Origin: Alloyangia pacifica
Lineage (GTDB): Bacteria; Pseudomonadota; Alphaproteobacteria; Rhodobacterales; Rhodobacteraceae
Reading direction: 5' to 3'
Length of the DNA stretch: 64,000 nt
Assembly: GCF_003111685.1 (NCBI RefSeq)
Contig: NZ_CP022189.1
Coordinates: 1,628,001-1,692,000 of the forward strand
Within the stretch, counting starts at the first letter, position 1. Each line of letters starts with the position of its first letter. A program made the translations under genes and the position numbers. Shown piece by piece: positions 53,544 to 62,512 of this stretch. The notes below the pieces were generated by a model that saw only the letters and a program-made list of their open reading frames with translations, was not told the origin of the DNA and did not search any database.

Positions 53544-53972
53544 TCAGATGAGTGCCGTCAGCCCCACCGCCTCGATGCCCGCTTTTGCGGCAGCCGCATC
53601 GTTGTCCGAGCTGTCGCCGGTGACTCCCACCGCGCCCAGAGTGCGGCCCTTGGAATCCTTGACCAATACGCCGCCCGGCACCGGGATCAGCTTGCCGCCG
53701 AACGCGCCGTTGGCGGCGGCGATGAAATAGGCCTGGCTTTCGGCCCGCGCCATCTGCGCCGAGCCGGGCATCCCCAACATCACCGCGCCATAGGCCTTGC
53801 CGAAGGCGATCTCGAAGCGCCCGGGCGAGGCGCCGTCCTGCCGCTCGAAGGCCTGCACGTGGCCGCCCTCGTCGAGCACCACCACCGACAGCGGCGCCAT
53901 GCCCGCCTCTTTCCCGGCCTCGAGCGCCTTGCGGATGATCGTCCGCGCCCGGCTCAGCGAAATTCCAGCCAT
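53544..53972 (-). CDS. GlcG/HbpS-family protein
   Basis: 142 aa. Family blocks: ISLSRARTIIRKALEAGKEAGMAPLSVVVLDEGGHVQAFERQDGA, FGKAYGAVMLG, and PVPGGVLVKDSKGRTLGAVGVTGDSSDNDAAAAKAGIEAVG. These small alpha/beta proteins bind haem or corrinoids in some species, and in others (GlcG) are encoded in glycolate operons with glcB, as here: malate synthase G is 130 bases upstream on the same strand. Role in glycolate metabolism is inferred from gene order. Confidence 0.88.
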   Translation of the reverse strand: MAGISLSRARTIIRKALEAGKEAGMAPLSVVVLDEGGHVQAFERQDGASPGRFEIAFGKAYGAVMLGMPGSAQMARAESQAYFIAAANGAFGGKLIPVPGGVLVKDSKGRTLGAVGVTGDSSDNDAAAAKAGIEAVGLTALI

Positions 53973-54102
53973 CTTCTCTCTCCCTGTCTTCCGGCAGACG
54001 TGCCGCGTCCGCCCTGTCTTTTAGGTGACGATATCCTCGGGGACCCGCGAGGGGGCAGACCGCCCCCTCGCGATGGCGCACATCACAGGCGCTATGCCCT
54101 GA

Positions 54103-56256
54103 TCAGCCCGCCTTCAGCTCCAGCCGGCGCTTGTGCAGCACCGGCTCGGTGTAGCCCGAGGGCTGTACCCGGCCTTCGAAGACCAGGTCGCAGGCGGCCT
54201 TGTAGGCCACGGAGTCGAACCCCGGTGCCATCGGGGTGTAGGCCGCATCCCCGGCGTTCTGACGGTCCACCACGACGGCCATCTTCTCCATAACGCCGCG
54301 CACTTCGTCGGTGGAAACCACGCCGTGGTGCAGCCAGTTCGCCAGATGCTGCGAGGAGATGCGGCAGGTCGCGCGGTCCTCCATCAGCCCGACGTCGTGG
54401 ATGTCCGGCACCTTGGAGCAGCCGACACCCTGGTCGACCCAACGCACCACGTAGCCAAGGATGCCTTGCGCGTTGTTCTCGATCTCCTCGCGGATCTCCT
54501 CGTCCGACCAGTTCGCCCCGGCGGCGACCGGGATGGTCAGCAGGTCCTCGAGCGTGCCGCGCGGACCGCCCGCGGCGATCTCGGCCTGGCGGGCAAGCAC
54601 GTCGACCTGATGGTAATGCAGCGCGTGCAGCGTGGCGGCGGTGGGCGACGGCACCCAGGCGCAATTGGCCCCCGCCTTGGGATGGCCGATCTTCGCCACG
54701 AGCATGGCCTCCATCAGGTCGGGCATGGCCCACATGCCCTTGCCGATCTGCGCCTTTCCGCGCAGCCCGCAGGCGAGACCGATATCGACGTTGCGATCCT
54801 CGTAGGCGGCGATCCACTTGGTGCCCTTGATGTCGCCCTTGCGCAGCATCGGGCCCGCTTCCATCGCGGTGTGCATCTCGTCGCCGGTGCGGTCGAGGAA
54901 GCCGGTGTTGATGAAGGCCACGCGGTTCTTCGCGGCACGGATGCACTCCTTGAGGTTGGCCGAGGTGCGGCGCTCCTCGTCCATGATCCCGAGCTTCACG
55001 GTGTATTGCGGCAGGCCGAGCGATGTTTCGACGAAGCTGAAGATCTCATCGGCGAAAGCCACTTCTTCCGGCCCGTGCATCTTCGGCTTCACCACGTAGA
55101 CCGAGCCTTCGGTCGAGTTGCGCGGACCGCTGTCCTTGGCCAGATCGTGCTTGGCGATGAGCGTGGTGATCATCGCGTCCATCAGCCCCTCGAAGATCTC
55201 CGAGCCGTCCTTGAGCAGGATCGCCGGGTTGGTCATCAGGTGACCGACGTTGCGTACCAGCATGAGGGCGCGGCCCTTCAGCACCAGCTCCGAGCCGTCC
55301 GGCGCGGTGTAGCTGCGGTCTGCGTTGAGGGTGCGGGTGACCTGTTTGCCGCCCTTCTCGAAGGTGTCCGACAGGTCGCCCTTCATCAGGCCGAGCCAGT
55401 TGGTGTAGGCCAGCGTCTTGTCTTCACCATCAACGCAGGCGACCGAGTCCTCGCAGTCCATGATCGCCGAGACGGCGGATTCCATCAGCACGTCCGCCAG
55501 CCCCGCGGCGTCGTCCTTACCGATGAAATGGGTGTGGTCGATGACCAGTTCTACGTGCAGCGCGTTGTTGACCAGCAGCACTGCTTCCGGGGAGGCCACC
55601 TCGCCACGGTAGCCGGCGAATTGCTCGGGCTTGGCAAGCGGCTTGCCCCCCACCAGCAGCGCGCCGCCCTCGACGGCGTATCCCGCCGCCTCGGCGTGGC
55701 TGCCGCCCGCGACCGGGAAGTTCTTGTCGAGGAAGGCCTTGGCCTTGGCGACGACCTCTTTGCCACGCGCCGCATCGAAACCACCCTTCGGCGGCAGCGA
55801 GCCCATGGCGTCGGTGCCGTAGAAGGCATCATAGAGCGAGCCCCAGCGCGCGTTGGCGGCGTTGAGCGCATAGCGCGCGTTGGTGATCGGCACCACCAGC
55901 TGCGGGCCGGGCACCGAGGCGAACTCGGGATCAGTGTTCTCGGTCTCGATGTCGAAGTCCGGCCCCTCGGGCAGCAGGTAGCCGATCTCCTCAAGGAAGG
56001 CGGTGTAGCTCGGCAGGTCGGGCACCCCGGGGTTGGCCTTGTGCCAGGCGTCGATTTGCGACTGCAGATCGTCGCGCTTGGCCAGCAGCGCCGCGTTGCG
56101 CGGGCCGAAGTCATGCGCCAGCTGCGACAGCGCCGCCCAGAAGGCATCCGCCTCGACGCCGGAGCCCGGCAGGGCCTTTTCCTCGACGAATGTGCAGAGC
56201 ACCGGGTCGATCTGCAGGCCGTGGCGATCGATGCGGGCGGACGTGCTGGCAGTCAT
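54103..56256 (-). CDS. glcB: Malate synthase G
   Basis: 717 aa, the full G-isoform length. Condenses glyoxylate with acetyl-CoA to malate in glycolate and glyoxylate use. Catalytic block [13 protein letters not shown] with the TIM-barrel residues, [32 protein letters not shown], and [23 protein letters not shown]; the base Asp lies near the C-terminal domain. It has no isocitrate lyase neighbour in the window, suggesting glycolate or other glyoxylate sources. GlcG-like protein follows. Upstream DNA has the start signal AAGGAGG. Confidence 0.97.
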   Translation of the reverse strand: MTASTSARIDRHGLQIDPVLCTFVEEKALPGSGVEADAFWAALSQLAHDFGPRNAALLAKRDDLQSQIDAWHKANPGVPDLPSYTAFLEEIGYLLPEGPDFDIETENTDPEFASVPGPQLVVPITNARYALNAANARWGSLYDAFYGTDAMGSLPPKGGFDAARGKEVVAKAKAFLDKNFPVAGGSHAEAAGYAVEGGALLVGGKPLAKPEQFAGYRGEVASPEAVLLVNNALHVELVIDHTHFIGKDDAAGLADVLMESAVSAIMDCEDSVACVDGEDKTLAYTNWLGLMKGDLSDTFEKGGKQVTRTLNADRSYTAPDGSELVLKGRALMLVRNVGHLMTNPAILLKDGSEIFEGLMDAMITTLIAKHDLAKDSGPRNSTEGSVYVVKPKMHGPEEVAFADEIFSFVETSLGLPQYTVKLGIMDEERRTSANLKECIRAAKNRVAFINTGFLDRTGDEMHTAMEAGPMLRKGDIKGTKWIAAYEDRNVDIGLACGLRGKAQIGKGMWAMPDLMEAMLVAKIGHPKAGANCAWVPSPTAATLHALHYHQVDVLARQAEIAAGGPRGTLEDLLTIPVAAGANWSDEEIREEIENNAQGILGYVVRWVDQGVGCSKVPDIHDVGLMEDRATCRISSQHLANWLHHGVVSTDEVRGVMEKMAVVVDRQNAGDAAYTPMAPGFDSVAYKAACDLVFEGRVQPSGYTEPVLHKRRLELKAG

Positions 56257-56481
56257 GGGAACTCCTCCTTCGGAATCTTGGTCATGTCACGTTTAGGAAA
56301 CAAGTTTCCGATAGGCAACAAGGGTGGTCAAAAATTCTAACCAAAATACGCAGCTCACCCTTTGGTGGGCCAGACCTCGGCCCCCCACCATGCCTCCGGT
56401 GCCCATTTCTCTGGGTGCAAAGGATAGGCAAGGGCCGGCGCAACCGCCAAGTCCAATACGGAAATCGTCGGGCGCCAGAAA
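56257..56481. other. Upstream region of glcB
   Basis: About 225 bases without a gene. The ribosome binding site AAGGAGG (minus strand) precedes glcB, and an AT-rich stretch around 56320-56350 probably contains the promoter. TGGT (56325-56328) and ACCA (56340-56343) flank 11 bases there, a weak dyad such as FadR-family (GlcC-type) regulators use; I would not assign it. Confidence 0.35.
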
Positions 56482-56513
56482 ATGAAAAGAGGCGTATGCT
56501 TGCCGCATACGCC
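56482..56513 (-). terminator. Terminator of the ABC exporter gene
   Basis: Perfect 9-bp stem GGCGTATGC (56491-56499) / GCATACGCC (56505-56513), followed on the minus strand by TCTTTTCATTTT. Confidence 0.85.
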
Positions 56514-56560
56514 CCTTGTTTGATCCCTCCGGTCTGATCCCTCCGGCAGGCCCGCTGCGC

Positions 56561-58372
56561 TCAGGCCGCGCGCTCCTCGGCCTGCTGCAGCGCCCATAGT
56601 TGCGCGTAGCGCCCGGCGCGGGCGAGCAGCGCCTCGTGGGTGCCCTCCTCGACCACCTCGCCCTTTTCCAGCACGACGATGCGGTCGGCATCGGCGATGG
56701 TCGACAGGCGGTGCGCGATGGTCAGCACCGTGCGCCCCTCGCCTGCCCGGCGCAGCGCGGTCTGGATCGAGGCCTCGGTCTCGGTGTCGAGCGCCGAGGT
56801 CGCCTCGTCGAGCAGCAGGATCGGCGGATCTTTGAGCAGCGTGCGGGCGATGCCGACGCGCTGCTTCTCGCCGCCCGAGAGCTTCAGGCCGCGTTCCCCG
56901 ACCATCGTGTCGTAGCCCTCGGGGAGCGAGCTGATGAACTCGTGGATCTGCGCCGACTTCGCCGCGGCGATGACCTCGGCCTCGGTGGCGTTGTCCTTGC
57001 CGTAGGCGATGTTGTAGCGGATCGTGTCGTTGAACAGCACCGTGTCCTGCGGCACCACGCCGATCGAGGCGTGCAGGCTGTCCTGCGTCACATCGCGCAG
57101 ATCCTGCCCGTCGATGCGGATCGCCCCGCCCGAGACGTCGTAGAAGCGAAACATGAGCCGCCCGATGGTGGACTTGCCCGAGCCCGAGGGGCCGACCAGT
57201 GCAACGCTCTCACCCGCACCAACGCTGAGCGAGATGCCCTTGAGGATTTCCCGCTCGCGGTCGTAGCCAAAACGCACCTTGTCGAACTGCACCGCGCCGC
57301 CGCCGACGTGCAGTGCCGCGGCGCCGGGCTTGTCCGAGACCTCTGCGGGCTGGTCGAGCAGGTCGAACATCTGGCCCATGTCGACGAGGCTCTGGCGGAT
57401 CTCGCGGTAGACCGTGCCGAGGAAGTTGAGCGGCATGGTGATCTGGATCATGTAGGCGTTGACCATGACGAAATCGCCCACCGTCAGGCTGCCGTTCTGC
57501 ACCCCCATCGCCGCCATCACCATGACCGCCACCAGCCCGAGGTTGATGATCAGCGCCTGGCCGAAGTTCAGCATGGCGAGCGAGGTCGCGGTCTTCACCG
57601 CGGCATCCTCGTAGCCCTCCATGGCATGGTCATAGCGCGCCGCCTCGCGGTGCTCGGCGTTGAAGTATTTCACCGTCTCGAAGTTGAGCAGGCTGTCGAT
57701 CGCCTTCTGGTTGGCGTCGGTGTCCTGCGCGTTCATCTTGCGGCGCAGGCGCACGCGCCATTCGGTCACCGCGAAGGTGAACCAGACGTAAAGCGCGATG
57801 GTCACCGCGACGACTGCCAGATACCACACGTCGAAGAGCCAGAAGAGCACGATGCCGACGAGCAGAAGCTCGAGCACCAGCGGGCCGACCGAGAAGAGCA
57901 TGAAGCGCAGCAGGAAGTCGACGCCCTTGACCCCGCGCTCGATGATCCGGCTCAGCCCGCCAGTCTTGCGGGTGATGTGATAGCGCAGCGAGAGCCTGTG
58001 TATGTGGGTGAAGGTTTCGAGCGCCAGCTTGCGCAGCGCGCGCTGTCCGACCTTGGCAAAGACCCCGTCGCGCGCTTGCTGGAACGCGGCGTTGAGGATG
58101 CGGGCCATGCCATAGGCGAGCGTCAGCCCGACCGCGCCCAGAAGCAGCGTCGGGGTCTCGCCGCCCAGCCGGTCCACCGCCTGCTTGTAGAGCATCGGCG
58201 TGCCCACGGCGATGAGCTTGGCGGCGACCAGCATCAGCAGCGCGATCACCACCCGGCGCTTTACCCAAGGTTCGCCCTCGGGCCAGAGATAGGGCGCGAC
58301 GCGGCGCATGGTCCGCAGGGCGGAGCGGCGTTCGGCGTCTTCGACGGCGGTCTGATCGGTCTCGGGAGGCAT
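56561..58372 (-). CDS. Atm1-type ABC exporter (half-transporter)
   Basis: 603 aa. An N-terminal six-helix membrane domain (about 35-320) is followed by one ATPase domain with Walker A VGPSGSGKST, signature LSGGEKQRVGIART, Walker B ILLLDEATSALD and H-loop IAHRLSTIADAD. The membrane region carries RRVAPYLWPEGEPWVKRRV and FNAEHREAARYDHAMEGYEDA, hallmarks of the Atm1/HMT1 group that exports glutathione-linked sulfur species or metal complexes. It acts as a homodimer in the inner membrane. A Fe-S-supporting or metal-detoxifying role is inferred. Confidence 0.93.
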   Translation of the reverse strand: MPPETDQTAVEDAERRSALRTMRRVAPYLWPEGEPWVKRRVVIALLMLVAAKLIAVGTPMLYKQAVDRLGGETPTLLLGAVGLTLAYGMARILNAAFQQARDGVFAKVGQRALRKLALETFTHIHRLSLRYHITRKTGGLSRIIERGVKGVDFLLRFMLFSVGPLVLELLLVGIVLFWLFDVWYLAVVAVTIALYVWFTFAVTEWRVRLRRKMNAQDTDANQKAIDSLLNFETVKYFNAEHREAARYDHAMEGYEDAAVKTATSLAMLNFGQALIINLGLVAVMVMAAMGVQNGSLTVGDFVMVNAYMIQITMPLNFLGTVYREIRQSLVDMGQMFDLLDQPAEVSDKPGAAALHVGGGAVQFDKVRFGYDREREILKGISLSVGAGESVALVGPSGSGKSTIGRLMFRFYDVSGGAIRIDGQDLRDVTQDSLHASIGVVPQDTVLFNDTIRYNIAYGKDNATEAEVIAAAKSAQIHEFISSLPEGYDTMVGERGLKLSGGEKQRVGIARTLLKDPPILLLDEATSALDTETEASIQTALRRAGEGRTVLTIAHRLSTIADADRIVVLEKGEVVEEGTHEALLARAGRYAQLWALQQAEERAA

Positions 58373-58550
58373 GGCTCGGCTCTCTTGGCTTGGCGGATCA
58401 TGCCCTTATCGCGGCCACCGGCCGAAGGCCATAGGACCGGAGCGCACAGGCTCCTGTGCACGTCCGGCTGTGGTTTCGAGGGCAGCGTCGGAACCCCCTT
58501 TCAGGACACCCGGCTGCCGCGCGCTTCGAAGCCGGGCTCAGCGGCCGCGA

Positions 58551-59861
58551 TCACTCGGGAAAGGCAAAGACCTGCCCCGGGTAAATCAGGTCGGGGTCGC
58601 GTATCTGCGTCTTGTTGGCCTCGAAGAGCCGCACGTAGGCCGTGCCGTCGCCGTAGCGTTCGCGGGCGATGGCCCAGAGCGTGTTGCCGGGCTGGACGGT
58701 CACCGCGGTGACCTCCTCGGCTCCCGGCAGCTCGGCGGCGGCTGCGGCAAGCTTCTCGGGCGGTTCGCGGCGGAACGGGCTCTCGGCGCGGGCCGAGACC
58801 TTGCCGCCCGCGTCGATCTGGTCCACGCGCAGCGTGTAGGTGCCCGCCGCGATCTGCGGCAGCGCCACCTGCCAGCGTCCGTCCGCGGCAACCTGCAGCG
58901 TGGTGACCTCGCTGTTGTCGAGGTAAACCCGCAGGAAGGCCTCGCCGCTGCCGCGGCCCGAGAGCGCGACGCCGCCCTCGTCATCGTAGGTGATCGCGTC
59001 TATGGCCACGCCTCCCGGCGCCATGGCCTGGGCGCTCTGCATCACCTCGACACCGCCCGCATCCTGCAGCAGCACGGTAGGCGCGGCCTGCTCCTGGCGG
59101 CCGCCGGTCTCGACCGAGGCAAGCTCGGTGCCCTCACCCGCCTCGGTGCCCTCCTCCGCCACAATCGACGGTGCGGGCGGGGTGAGGATCACTTCCTGTC
59201 CCGACTCTATTTCGTGGCCATTCAAGCGCATGAGCAGACGTAGCACCTGCGGCTCGGTCGCGGCGGGAAGATCGAAGAAGGCGGCGAAACGCCCGTCGCC
59301 TCCGACGGGGCTCGTGAGTTCCTCCTTGCCGTCGAGCAGCAGGACGACCTCACTGCCCGGCTCGGCGCGGCCCGCCACGGTCACCAGCCCGCCGGGCTCG
59401 GCGCGGACGAGGTCGAAGCTGGGCACCGCCGGTCCGGCCGGCGCCTCGGCGCTGCTGGCGGGCGCCTCGGTGCTCGGCGGCTCCGTCACGCGCGTCTCGC
59501 CTTCAGCAGGGGCGACCATCGCGATCTCTGGCTCAACCCCCGGCTCAAGAGCAGTGGGCTCTGCGCCATCGGTTTTTGGGTCCGCACCCTTGCCCTGTTC
59601 GGTCCCTGAGGGCGCGGCGGCCTCGGCGACCTCCTCCGGACCGGGTGCAGGAGCCTCTGCGGTTTGCTCCGGCGCTCCGGCTGGTGCGCCAGATGCCGGA
59701 GCGGTATCCTTGGTTTGAGACACGGCGGGCTGTTCGGTCACCGGCATCACGGCCGGAAGGCTCCATTTGGTGGGTTTCGGTCCGATCACCCCGCTTAGGT
59801 AGAGCGCACCGGCAACAGCCGCCGCACCCACGCCGATCCAGACCCAGAGTTTCTCGTTCAT
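58551..59861 (-). CDS. LysM-domain cell-envelope protein
   Basis: 436 aa. N-terminal MNEKLWVWIGVGAAAVAGALYLSG has one transmembrane anchor. A long Ala/Pro/Glu-rich linker (about 40-150) follows. The middle holds two Ig-like or PKD-like beta-rich repeats (FDLVRAEPGGLVTVAGRAEPGSEVVLLLDG and a second with GGVALSGRGSGEAFLRVYLDN). A C-terminal LysM motif (AVTVQPGNTLWAIARERYGDG, YPGQVFAFP) binds peptidoglycan. It is probably periplasmic with a membrane anchor. It is divergent from the LOG gene. Similar proteins are common in Rhodobacterales and have no assigned role. Confidence 0.88.
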   Translation of the reverse strand: MNEKLWVWIGVGAAAVAGALYLSGVIGPKPTKWSLPAVMPVTEQPAVSQTKDTAPASGAPAGAPEQTAEAPAPGPEEVAEAAAPSGTEQGKGADPKTDGAEPTALEPGVEPEIAMVAPAEGETRVTEPPSTEAPASSAEAPAGPAVPSFDLVRAEPGGLVTVAGRAEPGSEVVLLLDGKEELTSPVGGDGRFAAFFDLPAATEPQVLRLLMRLNGHEIESGQEVILTPPAPSIVAEEGTEAGEGTELASVETGGRQEQAAPTVLLQDAGGVEVMQSAQAMAPGGVAIDAITYDDEGGVALSGRGSGEAFLRVYLDNSEVTTLQVAADGRWQVALPQIAAGTYTLRVDQIDAGGKVSARAESPFRREPPEKLAAAAAELPGAEEVTAVTVQPGNTLWAIARERYGDGTAYVRLFEANKTQIRDPDLIYPGQVFAFPE

Positions 59862-59967
59862 CTCGTTATCCCACACACGGCGCTCCACCCATCCACATGA
59901 GCGCGGTTGAGAACCTATAACAATCCCGTTATCACCCGTCAAAACAGCATTTTTTTGGATTATCCAC

Positions 59968-60519
59968 ATGACCGCCAGATCTGTCTGCATTTATTGCGGC
60001 TCGCGCCACGGTACTGCATCCAGCTACGCCGCCGATGCCAAATTGCTCGGCACATCCATTGCACAACAAGGATGGCGACTTGTCTATGGCGCCGGCGACG
60101 TCGGGCTGATGGGAGAGGTCGCGCGCGCCGCGCAGGAGGCTGGCGGGGACACGTTCGGGGTCATCCCGACGCACCTTCTGTCGCGCGAGGTGGGCAAGAC
60201 CGACCTCACCCGCTTCGTGATCACCGAGACCATGCACGAGCGCAAGAAGGTCATGCTGATGAACGCCGACGCGGTGGTGCTGATGCCCGGCGGCGCGGGC
60301 AGCCTCGACGAGTTCTTCGAGGCGCTGACATGGCGTCAGCTCGGGTTGCACGACAAGCCGATCGTGCTGCTCGACACCGAGGGCTTCTGGGGGCCGCTGA
60401 AGGTGCTGCTCGACCACGTCGTGGCGCAGGGCTTCGCCGAGGCCTCGCTTCTGGATTTCGTGCACTGCGCGGAGAGCCCAGAGGGGGTGATGGAGATCCT
60501 CGCACGCGAGCTGGCCTGA
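59968..60519 (+). CDS. LOG-family nucleotide hydrolase (TIGR00730)
   Basis: 183 aa. Rossmann-like lysine-decarboxylase-fold protein of the LONELY GUY group, which releases free cytokinin-type bases from nucleoside monophosphates or hydrolyses AMP-like nucleotides. Motifs: VCIYCGSRHG at the N-terminus, LVYGAGDVGLMGEVARAA, MHERKKVMLMNADAVV, and the PGGxGTxxE signature, here MPGGAGSLDEFFE (Ser where Thr is usual). The physiological substrate in bacteria is usually unknown. Divergent from the LysM gene and followed by a two-way terminator. Confidence 0.92.
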   Translation: MTARSVCIYCGSRHGTASSYAADAKLLGTSIAQQGWRLVYGAGDVGLMGEVARAAQEAGGDTFGVIPTHLLSREVGKTDLTRFVITETMHERKKVMLMNADAVVLMPGGAGSLDEFFEALTWRQLGLHDKPIVLLDTEGFWGPLKVLLDHVVAQGFAEASLLDFVHCAESPEGVMEILARELA

Positions 60520-60561
60520 GGCGGCACGTGAGAAAAGGCGCTTAAAGCTCTGACAAAAAAG

Positions 60562-60590
60562 AAAACGCCGCCCTATTGGAGCGACGTTTT
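60562..60590. terminator. Two-way terminator between LOG and host-attachment-type genes
   Basis: AAAACG (60562-60567) / CGTTTT (60585-60590) with inner CGC/GCG pairs. A T-run follows the stem in both directions (TTTTGC on plus, TTTTCTTTTTT on minus). Confidence 0.7.
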
Positions 60591-60611
60591 GCATTCGATC
60601 TAGCGGCGCGA

Positions 60612-61067
60612 TCAGGCCGGAGCGAACTCATCGCGGAGCAATTTCTCGATCTTGTCGAGCGGATGGTTGGTCAACGTCTTGTCGACTTCCGCCACGACCT
60701 TGTCGGCGACTTCCTTGTGCAGCTTGGCCCGCAATTCGCCCAGCGTGGCGGGCGGAGCGACCAGCACGATGCGCTCGAAACGGCCTTTGTGGGCCAGCTT
60801 ATAGAGTATGTCCGCCAATTCGTCGGCGAAGCGTTCCTTGGCCAGTTCGTGCCAGTCGGTGTCATCGAGCGCCGACTTCTGGCCCGGCCCGCCGTCGTTC
60901 ATCCTGCCGGGCCGATTGGCCGATTGCTCTCGATCCGAGGGGTTCTCCTGGGTCTCGATGCGCACAACGTTCAGGTCGGGATCCTGCTCGTCGACGTCGT
61001 TGCGCAAGAACAGCGCTTTTTCGCCGTCCGCGACCAGAACCCAGGTGCCATTGGTGAGAATCGCCAT
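60612..61067 (-). CDS. Host attachment-family protein (PF10116)
   Basis: 151 aa. Blocks matching the family: TWVLVADGEKALFLRN near the N-terminus, then DWHELAKERFADELADILYKLAHKG and RIVLVAPPATLGELRAKLHKEVADKVVAEVDKTLTNHPLDKIEKLL (family pattern: L..LR..L...V...V..E..KDLT..P...I...L). The name comes from Agrobacterium plant attachment, but the fold resembles archaeal eRF1/peptidyl-tRNA hydrolase-like domains, and the real function is not settled. Starts after AGGAGG. A small hydrophilic gene lies 23 bases upstream. Confidence 0.88.
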   Translation of the reverse strand: MAILTNGTWVLVADGEKALFLRNDVDEQDPDLNVVRIETQENPSDREQSANRPGRMNDGGPGQKSALDDTDWHELAKERFADELADILYKLAHKGRFERIVLVAPPATLGELRAKLHKEVADKVVAEVDKTLTNHPLDKIEKLLRDEFAPA

Positions 61068-61090
61068 CGTGTTTCCTCCTTGGGGTCTCT

Positions 61091-61318
61091 TCAGACCTTT
61101 TCCTTGTCGCCGCTTTTGTCCTGATCCTGCGCCAGTGCGCGCGTGGCTCCGGCGGAGGTCTCATCCACGCGCTTTTCCTCGTCGCGGGTGCCGACCTTGC
61201 GGGCGATCTCGCCGCCGTCGCGGCCCTGCTGCGCGGTGGCGCCCGGCGTGACCGGCTGGCCGTCGAGGAGTTCTGCGGTTTCGCTGCGCCCGTCCTGCGA
61301 TCTCTTGCGTTCAGACAT
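61091..61318 (-). CDS. Small hydrophilic protein of unknown function
   Basis: 75 aa (MSERKRSQDGRSETAELLDG...), strongly charged and Gln/Gly/Ala-rich, with no Cys or Trp, and ending QDQDKSGDKEKV. Probably disordered. The ATG follows AAAGGAGAAC. The gene is 23 bases upstream of the host-attachment-family gene on the same strand, so the two are likely transcribed together. Not recognised. A longer in-frame extension is not supported. Confidence 0.6.
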   Translation of the reverse strand: MSERKRSQDGRSETAELLDGQPVTPGATAQQGRDGGEIARKVGTRDEEKRVDETSAGATRALAQDQDKSGDKEKV

Positions 61319-61428
61319 GGGGTTCTCCTTTGCATCTGTATCCACAACGCAAGGATGTGCGTCCGCGTTCCACCCGCAGCACCCGGCAGGGCTCACGCCC
61401 GGTCACGCCCGCGCGGGGCCAAACGACA

Positions 61429-61459
61429 ACACCCGGCCCCTCTGGAAGAGGCCGGGTGT
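61429..61459 (-). terminator. Terminator of fba
   Basis: 10-bp stem ACACCCGGCC (61429-61438) / GGCCGGGTGT (61450-61459) with a further CTCT/AGAG inner pairing. It lies 43 bases beyond the fba stop. Confidence 0.7.
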
Positions 61460-61501
61460 GCTTGGCCCGTCCGGGCCGCTCGCGATCGGGCGTTCAGCAG
61501 C

Positions 61502-62407
61502 TCAGAGCGACGCCTGGTAGATCTTGTCGATGTTGCTGCCCAAAAGCGCGTTGAACTCATCGTCCGACTGCTTCTTCGACAGGCCCTCGGCCAGCGCGCG
61601 GCTGAAGGAGGCGATCATCTTGCTGTTCTTCGACAGGCGCTCGCAGGCATCGTCGGTGCTGTAGCCGCCCGAGAGCGCCACCACGCGCACCACGCGCGGA
61701 TGATCGGCGAGACCGTCGTAGAGACCGGCGATCGAAGGGATGGTCAGCTTGATCATCACATCCTCGCCATCGTCCAGCGTGTCGAGGTGCACCTTGAGCG
61801 CCGCCTCGAGCATCTTCTCGGCCTCTTCCTTGTTTTCGGAGTGGATGTTCACCTCCGGCTCGAGGATCGGCACCATGCCCGCGGCGATGACCGCGCGGCC
61901 GACTTCGAACTGCTGCGCGACCACGGCCTCGATCCCTTCGGCATTCGCCTCGTGGATCACCGAGCGTTCCTTCGTGCCGAAAATGCCGAAGTTCTGCGCC
62001 GCGTCGCTCAGCAGCTCTTCGAGGCCCGGCATGGGCTTCATCACCTGCACGCCGTTCTCCTGATCCGCCAGACCCTTGTCGATCTTCAGGAAGGGCACCA
62101 CGCCGCGCTTTTCCCAAAGGTACTGGGCGGTCGGAAGACCCTCGATCTCGCCGCGCATGGTGCGCTCGAAGAGGATCGCGCCGAGCACCTTGTCATTGGT
62201 AAAGTCGGGTGCAGTGATGATGCGCGTGCGCATCTTGTGGATCTCGCCGTACATCTCGGCTTCGCCGTTGTACTCGCTTTCCTCGACGCCGTACTGAAGC
62301 AGCGCTTTGGGGGTCGAGCCGCCAGACTGGTCGAGCGCGGCGATGAAGCCCTTGCCCGTTGCCATCTGGTCTTTTTGCTTTGCAAAAACGGCCTTGTCCT
62401 GTGCCAT
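61502..62407 (-). CDS. Class I fructose-bisphosphate aldolase
   Basis: 301 aa. Cleaves fructose-1,6-bisphosphate to dihydroxyacetone phosphate and glyceraldehyde-3-phosphate through a lysine Schiff base, without metal. It is of the bacterial class I type: FIAALDQSGGSTPKAL, PFLKIDKGLADQENGVQVMKP, VPILEPEVNIHSENK, MIKLTIPSIAGLY (active-site Lys region) and VVALSGGYSTDDAC. It is unrelated to the class II, metal-dependent family. Upstream is a cluster of TTAGCGCTA-type sites shared with gap and fumC, so regulation with central carbon metabolism is likely. Confidence 0.95.
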   Translation of the reverse strand: MAQDKAVFAKQKDQMATGKGFIAALDQSGGSTPKALLQYGVEESEYNGEAEMYGEIHKMRTRIITAPDFTNDKVLGAILFERTMRGEIEGLPTAQYLWEKRGVVPFLKIDKGLADQENGVQVMKPMPGLEELLSDAAQNFGIFGTKERSVIHEANAEGIEAVVAQQFEVGRAVIAAGMVPILEPEVNIHSENKEEAEKMLEAALKVHLDTLDDGEDVMIKLTIPSIAGLYDGLADHPRVVRVVALSGGYSTDDACERLSKNSKMIASFSRALAEGLSKKQSDDEFNALLGSNIDKIYQASL

Positions 62408-62472
62408 GGAAGATCCTCTGTAAGATCGTTAAAATTGGATTACCAAAGACTTAGCCCAAGCCGCACGCATTG

Positions 62473-62512
62473 GGTAGCGCCAAGCGCGCGTTTATCGCTA
62501 CCATTAGCGCTA
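62473..62512. promoter_or_regulatory. Operator cluster upstream of fba
   Basis: GGTAGCG (62473-62479) / CGCTACC (62496-62502) form a spaced dyad, followed by TAGCGCTA (62505-62512). The parts TTTATCGCTACCA and TTAGCGCTA resemble the site before gap. They lie 66-105 bases upstream of the fba start; the last overlaps the P450 stop codon. Confidence 0.4.

Noticed and set aside
54133..56340. A long plus-strand open frame opposite glcB
   Set aside because: Antisense shadow of malate synthase G, with Arg/His/Gly/Val-rich nonsense composition.
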